DNA from: CAZSVE01 sp964610175
GTDB taxonomy: Bacteria > Pseudomonadota > Gammaproteobacteria > HK1
DNA: 10,423 nucleotides
NCBI GenBank assembly: GCA_964610175.1
Contig: CAZSVE010000103.1
Span: 1-10,423 of the forward strand
Direction: 5' to 3'
Within the stretch, counting starts at the first letter, position 1. Every line of letters begins with the position of its first letter. This document shows positions 7,138-10,423 of the stretch, in pieces. The notes under the pieces are model-generated. The model was given only the letters and a program-made list of their open reading frames with translations. It was not told the origin of the DNA and did no database searches. A program made the position numbers and the translations under genes.

Positions 7138-7361
7138 GCGGCCAATCTCACGATATCCATCCGCTTGGCGGCAAAGTGTAGGCTGGCCTGAATGTCCGCG
7201 ATTTCCAGATCCGGGAAATCATCCAGGATTTCTTCCTGAGAAACCCCTTCCGCCAACATCTCTAAAATATCAGCGGCCCGGATGCGCATTCCCCGAATAC
7301 AGGGCCTTCCGCCACATTGTTTGGGATTGCAGGTAATTCTTTGTTCGAGTTTGGCATTCAT
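7134..7361 (-). CDS. DUF433 protein, putative antitoxin of DUF5615
   Basis: 75-residue, full-length DUF433 protein with the family pattern: ITCNPKQCGGRPCIRGMRIR (9-28), then AADILEMLAEGVSQEEILDD and FPDLEIADIQASLHFAA. DUF433 proteins carry a helix-turn-helix-like core and are usually encoded directly before a DUF5615 PIN-like protein, as here, and are taken as antitoxins or regulators of that partner. The start ATG at 7361 gives the normal N-terminus; there is no clear Shine-Dalgarno sequence. Its stop overlaps the next gene as GTGA (7134-7137). A decayed paralogue lies at 3549-3728, so the ABC-3C operon sits between two copies. Family call firm; role inferred from gene pairing. Confidence 0.88.
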   Translation of the reverse strand: MNAKLEQRITCNPKQCGGRPCIRGMRIRAADILEMLAEGVSQEEILDDFPDLEIADIQASLHFAAKRMDIVRLAA

Positions 7362-7564
7362 TTTGTGGTGTATTTTATTTGCGGCGAGGGTGATGTTTAC
7401 GACTAGCGACGAACTGAGGGTAACTCACTAATTTTTTGATTGCCAATACCATGGTTTTCTATGTATATGCGAAATTTCCTAAATAACGACTCCTTTCTTT
7501 TTCATTGTGAAGAGACCTTATAAGGATATTAGACTTTATCGGAAATTCTTAGACATATTTTAGA
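7362..7564. other. AT-rich intergenic stretch
   Basis: About 200 bp, markedly AT-rich, between the addiction-module antitoxin gene and the DUF433 gene, both on the minus strand. No gene or toxin partner for the antitoxin was found in any frame. It probably holds the promoter of the DUF433 gene; a TAAAAT-like hexamer is present close to that start, without a convincing -35. Confidence 0.35.
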
Positions 7565-7792
7565 TCAGTCGGATACGAACCACGCTGTATTTCCGATAAT
7601 GACTATCATCAACCCTCGAAATCTACCAGCCTGGCCCTCATTGACCGCTTCGAACCGTGTTTTGACTTCTTCAATCCATGATTGACGAATTTCATGTTCT
7701 TCATAATCGATGCTGGCAAGAATCAACTCTGCAAATTCGACCCGTTCACTAGGTGGCATTTCGAGTGCTGTTTCTAATAGGTTTGTTTTCAT
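7565..7792 (-). CDS. Addiction-module antitoxin (Unstab_antitox type), orphan
   Basis: 75-residue product. Residues 1-55 have the pattern of the putative addiction module component family (TIGR02574/Unstab_antitox): LLETALEMPPSERVEFAELI, LASIDYEE, then WIEEVKTRFEAVNEGQAG. These small acidic helical proteins normally stand directly before a ParE/RelE-type toxin, but none is found downstream. The C-terminus is odd: after NEGQAG the frame reads RFRG, whereas a one-base shift at 7612-7630 reads VDFEG, the ending usual for this family. The tail (LMIVIIGNTAWFVSD) is therefore probably out-of-frame sequence and the gene may be decaying. No ribosome binding site is visible. Confidence 0.7.
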   Translation of the reverse strand: MKTNLLETALEMPPSERVEFAELILASIDYEEHEIRQSWIEEVKTRFEAVNEGQAGRFRGLMIVIIGNTAWFVSD

Positions 7793-7828
7793 GGCAGTGG
7801 TTATTTCTGTTGTATGGCTATCGGCTAA

Positions 7829-7936
7829 TAAGCTCGTGTAGAAGATTGGGGTGAGCGCTCTGGAGCAAGCCCCAACAAAGGCCGATGCCGAAATTTTATG
7901 TTGGGAATTGTCCTTTGCTCTAACCTACACGGGCTA
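7829..7936. repeat. Degenerate interspersed palindromic repeat
   Basis: An outer inverted pair, AGCTCGTGTAG near 7829-7840 and CTACACGGGCT near 7924-7936, encloses two related arms. One holds TTGGGG...CCCCAA with GAGC/GCTC pairs inside (about 7846-7877); the other is a weaker TGTTGGGAATTG...TCTAACCTACAC. The layout (GTAG-GTTGGGG-TGAGCG, CCCCAACAAAGGCCGATGCC, TTTTATGTTGGG) resembles a repeat found between genes in many proteobacteria. This copy is eroded. It separates the DUF2442 gene from the addiction-module gene. Confidence 0.55.
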
Positions 7937-8198
7937 ACTCCATGGCTGCATTCGAAATCCGCTTTTCTTTCACACTTTTCTCGTAAACGAATTTTGGATC
8001 GAGATCGATCCCATTTCCCCATTCCACGGTATCGAATGCAACCCGCACCTGCCGAAATAAATCCGGATCCCTGATTCTGCCGAATACGCCAAAATTCAAA
8101 TAGGGCGCCATATCCAACATGCCGCACTCGTCATTATCGAATTCGATAAATATTTGATAGCCATCAAGGGCAAATACTTTTTTGACGGAAGGAACCAT
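7920..8198 (-). CDS. DUF2442 protein
   Basis: 92-residue protein with the DUF2442 pattern: VPSVKKVFALDGYQIFIEFD (2-21), NDECGMLDMAPYL, FGRIRDPDLFRQVRVAFDTV and EWGNGIDLDPKFVYEKS. The ATG at 8198 is chosen because MVPSVKKV is the usual DUF2442 start; 19 extra in-frame codons upstream overlap DUF4160 and are not conserved in type. It follows the DUF4160 gene by 10 bp. DUF4160 and DUF2442 are commonly neighbours and are suspected toxin-antitoxin-like pairs, but no biochemical role is established. The C-terminal tail (VKEKRISNAAMELARVG) is longer than in minimal members and ends close to the palindromic repeat. Confidence 0.82.
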   Translation of the reverse strand: MVPSVKKVFALDGYQIFIEFDNDECGMLDMAPYLNFGVFGRIRDPDLFRQVRVAFDTVEWGNGIDLDPKFVYEKSVKEKRISNAAMELARVG

Positions 8199-8208
8199 TT
8201 TCTGTTGC

Positions 8209-8475
8209 TCACTGAAGGGGTTGTATTCTGAAGGGCTCTTCACCCTTAATGACAAGATTCCAATTAGCCATGAGCTCCTTCTGATGTAGTTCAGCCCATG
8301 CCAAAACCAACTTCGTTTGTTTTCCGGGTAGATTCCCTTCGATTATCTCACATGTTCGGATATCAACCGTGGCTTTATATTCGACGTAATACACATGAAA
8401 ATGTGGCGGTGGATGTTCGCCGGGTGAGAAATACATCCGAATAATAATCCCATGGAACATCGATATTGTTGGCAT
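8209..8475 (-). CDS. DUF4160 protein
   Basis: 88-residue protein with the DUF4160 signature: MPTISMFHGIIIRMYFSPGE, then HPPPHFHVYYVEYKATVDIR, ending with AWAELHQKELMANWNLVIKG. The HPPPHFHV histidine cluster and the C-terminal WAELHQKELMANW motif are typical. The ATG at 8475 is preferred over a TTG one codon earlier; it overlaps the stop of a short upstream frame as TGATG. It heads the pair with DUF2442, 10 bp downstream on the same strand. Function unknown; the family recurs next to DUF2442 in accessory and toxin-antitoxin-rich regions, as here. Looks intact. Confidence 0.85.
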   Translation of the reverse strand: MPTISMFHGIIIRMYFSPGEHPPPHFHVYYVEYKATVDIRTCEIIEGNLPGKQTKLVLAWAELHQKELMANWNLVIKGEEPFRIQPLQ

Positions 8476-8591
8476 CAATCAACCTCGCCCGGCTCATATG
8501 GAAATACAGAATATAACTCATTGAGGTTGTATAGCTTCGTATCATCCAGATTGGAAAAATCAAGATGAACCAATTTGATGGGCGATGCCAT
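8475..8591 (-). CDS. Short ORF coupled to DUF4160, possibly a broken gene
   Basis: 38-codon frame (MASPIKLVHLDFSNLDDTKL then YNLNELYSVFPYEPGEVD) whose stop overlaps the DUF4160 start as TGATG. Reading the same frame upstream gives CAFDGIQE, then a TGA at 8616-8618, then a protein-like stretch ending KYSELKSAKPIYFVP. One in-frame stop may therefore have cut a longer gene of about 60-70 codons. Its AGGA abuts the ATG directly, too close for a normal ribosome binding site. No family recognised. It could equally be leader sequence. Confidence 0.35.
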   Translation of the reverse strand: MASPIKLVHLDFSNLDDTKLYNLNELYSVFPYEPGEVD

Positions 8592-8797
8592 TTCCTGAAT
8601 GCCATCAAACGCGCATCAAGGGACAAAGTATATCGGTTTTGCCGACTTCAATTCGCTGTATTTCCTCTTTCTGCTGAGACTATCATTCGCCAAACTCCCT
8701 ATTTTGTTACAATTTCTATTAGAAAAAGGGTAGCTACGCACAGTTTTCCACCCTGCTTTTCGTATTTACCCATCTTGATCTTCCGCCGCTCCAAGTA
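8592..8797. other. Interval with no recognised gene
   Basis: About 200 AT-rich bases between the small antitoxin-like gene and the DUF4160 cluster. It contains the upstream continuation of the short frame described above (including the in-frame TGA) and the likely promoter for the DUF4160-DUF2442 pair. Nothing else could be supported. Confidence 0.3.
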
Positions 8798-8971
8798 TTA
8801 CTTTCCCATTTTCTTCACCAGGTATTTAGGCCCTGGATTCAACACGACACGCCTGGATTTGCGTTCACGTTCGCGCAATGCAGCCACGATTTTTCGGAGA
8901 TCGTGTCCGTAGGATGCAGCATGTTCTTCTCGGTGTTTGCGTACTTCAGAAACAATGGGGTCTTCAATCAT
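8798..8971 (-). CDS. Small antitoxin-like protein partnering a PIN gene
   Basis: 57-residue, highly charged helical protein: MIEDPIVSEVRKHREEHAAS, then YGHDLRKIVAALRERERKSR and a basic tail VVLNPGPKYLVKKMGK. Proteins starting M-x-x-D-P-I-V-x-E-V-R with H-A-x-x-Y-x-x-D-L are common small partners encoded directly after a PIN gene and are presumed antitoxins; that role is inference. Start 8971 is fixed by a very good GGAGG (8980-8984) eight bases upstream; the frame is open upstream but that part encodes the PIN C-terminus in another frame. It overlaps the PIN stop by 8 bp. Because the PIN gene is broken, this is probably an orphan survivor. Confidence 0.65.
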   Translation of the reverse strand: MIEDPIVSEVRKHREEHAASYGHDLRKIVAALRERERKSRRVVLNPGPKYLVKKMGK

Positions 8972-9220
8972 CGATGTTTCCTCCGAGTTCTTCGGGTGAG
9001 CAAAGTAGCGGACATACGTAGCCACATGAATTTACAACGTTAGCGATGAGCTGTTTTGTTTCTGCATTGTTGATGTGTTTGAAGTTCCAGATAAGAAGGA
9101 AGTCTGCTCCCTGCGTTACAGAAACAGCAATATGAAGCGCGTCGTCTTCGCTCCCTTTAGGAATCGCTCGTTGTCTACTAGCGTCTGCGCTAGGACAAAT
9201 GCTAATTCAGTGGGAGCCAA
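8964..9220 (-). pseudogene. PIN-domain toxin gene, 5'-truncated and frameshifted
   Basis: On the minus strand one frame gives PTELAFVLAQTLVDNE (about 9172-9214). After a one-base shift near 9161-9172 the next frame gives AIPKGSEDDALHIAVSVTQG, ADFLLIWNFKHINNAETKQL, then IANVVNSCGYVCPLLCSPEE and LGGNIDD with a stop at 8964-8966. This is the C-terminal half of a PIN toxin: the DDALHIA acid pair, the LLIWNFKHI strand and the CPLLCSPEEL ending are typical. The N-terminal half with the first catalytic Asp is missing: sequence resemblance ends at about 9220, next to a stretch resembling a transposon end. The gene overlaps the small antitoxin-like gene, so this was toxin-first order. It cannot make active toxin. 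Confidence 0.8.
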
Positions 9221-9321
9221 TCAAAGCTTAGCAAGCTGTCCAGTTTTTGGGGACCACTTTACCCTCAAGCTTTTGTTTCCTGAAGGAGCATTACAGAAGA
9301 TACCTTTACTATGAAACAACA

Positions 9322-9336
9322 GCCCCGATTCGGGGC
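9322..9336. repeat. Small GC hairpin
   Basis: GCCCCG (9322-9327) and CGGGGC (9331-9336) form a perfect stem with an ATT loop, directly abutting the larger repeat that begins at 9337. Probably part of the same repeat cluster. Confidence 0.4.
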
Positions 9337-9409
9337 CGTAGGGTGGATAAGCGAAGCGTATCCACCATCTCCTCCTCCCGGTGGATGCGCTGCGCTTATC
9401 CACCCTACG
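9337..9409. repeat. Interspersed palindrome (GTAGGGTGGATAAGCG type)
   Basis: Arms 9337-9366 and 9380-9409 are inverted copies of 30 bases with two mismatches, around a 13-base loop. The arm sequence CGTAGGGTGGATAAGCG...GATCCACC-like is a familiar intergenic repeat in many proteobacterial genomes. RNA from it would fold into a long hairpin. It lies in the gene-poor zone between the broken PIN gene and the HEPN/MNT pair. Confidence 0.75.
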
Positions 9410-9462
9410 CGGGCACGTTTTTCATCTGCTGGGGTGATGAAATCCTCAACATGATCGTTAAG

Positions 9463-9514
9463 TTGGAAGCTAAAGCTTCCGGGAAAGAGGTTCCCAAGCA
9501 GGAGCTTGGGAACC
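9463..9514. repeat. Paired palindromes (GTTCCCAAGC type)
   Basis: GGAAGC (about 9464-9469) pairs with GCTTCC around TAAA. It is followed by GTTCCCAAGC and GCTTGGGAAC (about 9490-9513), a perfect 10-bp stem around AGGA. The second palindrome is a widespread bacterial intergenic repeat. It directly joins the end of the molybdopterin oxidoreductase relic, which may mark an ancient breakpoint. Confidence 0.7.
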
Positions 9515-9681
9515 AGCGAACTCCCGTCGGCGACGCCCTCCCTGGCGACATCGAGCGGGTCGATGAGCACGAAGTCTTTCCCAAGGATTTCGGTATTCCG
9601 GGTCCCGCGCGTCATGTTGCCGCGGTTGTGGCAGGCCAGCTCGCGGTTGGTGGCGAGGATGCAGGGGTAGTCTTGCCTTGT
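9514..9681 (-). pseudogene. Molybdopterin oxidoreductase fragment (formate dehydrogenase-like)
   Basis: Minus-strand translation reads RQDYPCILATNRELACHNRG, NMTRGTRNTEILGKDFVLID and PLDVAREGVADGSSL. This matches the start of the molybdopterin-dinucleotide-binding domain of formate dehydrogenase alpha-type enzymes (YPxxLxTGRxxxHxNxGxMTRR...FVxIxPxDAxxLGIxDG). About 55 codons survive, with no start and no continuation; the reading runs straight into the GTTCCCAAGC palindrome. A full enzyme would be 700-1000 residues, so this is a relic, presumably left by deletion or carried in as junk. The stretch is more GC-rich than its surroundings. Confidence 0.7.
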
Positions 9682-9684
9682 TTT

Positions 9685-9698
9685 TTACCCAATACATG
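9685..9698 (+). repeat. Second copy of a 14-bp direct repeat
   Basis: TTACCCAATACATG here is identical to 38-51 at the left end of the window. It may mark interspersed repeat edges; a match of this length within 10 kb is not beyond chance. Confidence 0.3.
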
Positions 9699-9743
9699 GA
9701 AGGCGCGGAGTCGATTTCCCCGTCCCCGAATCCGGGACGCTAC

Positions 9744-10128
9744 TCAGCTACCATATCCAAGCTCTTTCAATTCAGCGGCAGCGAGTACATCGAACGCTTC
9801 ATCCTTTTGATCCGCATGGGCACTCCTCGTATAAACCGTAACACCGACACGTTCGATATGCTCGGCAAGCGGTGCGTAGGTTTCCCTGGTAAGAGAGGTG
9901 AGCTCGAATCGATAGGGTGTCGGCAACGATTCCAATGCCTCCGCAATAATCTCTGCCGTTACGCTATGGTCGATACCGACCGACCAAGGCAAGATCGACA
10001 TCCGATTCCGGACGATGGGTCAGTTTGGCGCGAGAGCCGAAAAGTATCGCCTCCCGAACCTTTGGAACGCGACGAAAAACGGCGCGGATCATTCTGATTT
10101 CCCGATCGGTCAATCCGACTTTCTCCAT
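9744..10128 (-). pseudogene. MNT nucleotidyltransferase antitoxin (MntA-like), frameshifted
   Basis: The first frame (from ATG 10128) reads MEKVGLTDREIRMIRAVFRR then VPKVREAILFGSRAKLTHRP and ESDVDLALVG, containing the minimal nucleotidyltransferase motif G31-S32-x10-D43-V-D45. It then hits TAG. After a 4-bp tandem repeat (ACCGACCGACC on the plus strand, 9975-9985) the other frame continues GIDHSVTAEIIAEALESLPT, PYRFELTSLTRETYAPLAEH, IERVGVTVY to a stop at 9744. Removing one 4-base unit restores LALVGIDHS and a 126-residue protein. In type VII systems MntA adds AMP to a HEPN toxin to silence it. It overlaps the HEPN gene by 19 bp. If the frameshift is real the antitoxin lacks its C-terminal part. 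Confidence 0.85.
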
Positions 10129-10400
10129 TCCTCGACACTCCGATTGAGGAAAAAATCATGTAATCGATCAAAAGCGGCAAAGTACCGTTCCGAAAGTTTA
10201 TGCAATACTTCGTTGAAAATCCTGCTATTGTACCTATGAGAAAGACGGTTACGGTCCAGCATCATATCGATCCATACTTGGCCGTCATCGATCAGCCCGG
10301 TTTTGAAGGCCTCCTTGATCACATTGCGTGGGAAGACCGGGGTTACGACCATGCCATTTTCTTCCATATAGACATAATGTTTTGACCTGCCCAAACTCAA
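10110..10400 (-). CDS. HEPN toxin (HepT/HI0074-like), N-terminus missing or outside frame
   Basis: The visible 96 residues cover the central and C-terminal HEPN helices: SKHYVYMEENGM, PRNVIKEAFKTGLIDDGQVW, IDMMLDRNRLSHRYNSRIFN and a final amphipathic helix. The ribonuclease motif R-x4-H-x-Y is intact at R50-H55-Y57 (counted from the TTG at 10400); in type VII systems the Tyr is the AMPylation site. Family members are usually about 130-145 residues, so roughly 40 N-terminal residues are absent: the frame is closed by TAA at 10416-10418, so the true start is either lost, in another frame, or beyond the window. The MNT partner starts inside its 3' end. Nucleolytic residues remain, but the fold is probably incomplete. 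Confidence 0.78.
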   Translation of the reverse strand: MSLGRSKHYVYMEENGMVVTPVFPRNVIKEAFKTGLIDDGQVWIDMMLDRNRLSHRYNSRIFNEVLHKLSERYFAAFDRLHDFFLNRSVEEWRKSD

Positions 10401-10423
10401 GGTGCGAGGGTTATGTTAAGAGC

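Noticed and set aside
8375..8626. Minus-strand 83-codon frame over the DUF4160 start
   Set aside because: Covers DUF4160 in a different frame and has no family signature; the alternative frame coupled to DUF4160 is more protein-like.
7829..9514. CRISPR array considered because of several palindromes
   Set aside because: The repeats are of different families, irregularly spaced and without regular spacers; no cas gene is present.
9265..9615. 116-codon minus-strand open frame read as one gene
   Set aside because: It is a chance fusion of the molybdoenzyme relic with two palindromic repeats, not a real protein.

Overview
The window looks like an accessory (defence / toxin-antitoxin) island of a gammaproteobacterium. 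The main taxonomic evidence is a full-length UbiA that reads very like the Escherichia coli enzyme. The window also carries several palindromic intergenic repeats of kinds that are common in proteobacterial genomes. Base composition is near 50% GC, with AT-richer stretches in 7360-8800. Species cannot be named from this.

Left part (1-3395, + strand): a PIN-domain ribonuclease toxin is followed, with an ATGA overlap, by a Phd/YefM-like antitoxin (164-774). After a spacer holding a long imperfect inverted repeat come ubiA (1068-1946; ubiquinone biosynthesis) and, after about 500 bp without a recognisable gene, an exported M14-type zinc carboxypeptidase-like protein (2456-3394). These two look like ordinary chromosomal genes.

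Centre (3395-6780): a compact three-gene + strand operon (3864-6750) with the layout of an ABC-three-component (ABC-3C) conflict system. It encodes a possible nuclease-like effector with a C-terminal ABC-3C module, a small middle component, and a DUF2326-type SMC/Rad50-like ATPase. A perfect TATAAT lies just upstream. On the minus strand the operon is bracketed by two DUF433 copies: a decayed one (3549-3728) and an intact one (7134-7361). The intact copy is followed by a frameshifted DUF5615 PIN-like gene (6777-7137).

Right part (6777-10423, all minus strand): a succession of small toxin-antitoxin-type genes, many broken. They are DUF5615/DUF433, an orphan addiction-module antitoxin, a DUF4160-DUF2442 pair, a 5'-truncated and frameshifted PIN gene overlapping a small putative antitoxin, and a HEPN/MNT (HepT-MntA, type VII) pair. 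In that last pair the nucleotidyltransferase is split by a 4-bp tandem duplication. Between them lie three kinds of palindromic repeat and a roughly 55-codon relic of a molybdopterin oxidoreductase (formate dehydrogenase-like).

Overall: one apparently intact, poorly characterised defence-type operon (ABC-3C) inside a graveyard of toxin-antitoxin modules. The many single frameshifts could be real decay or sequencing error, and this should be settled first. Family assignments come from recognising motifs by eye; no database search was run.
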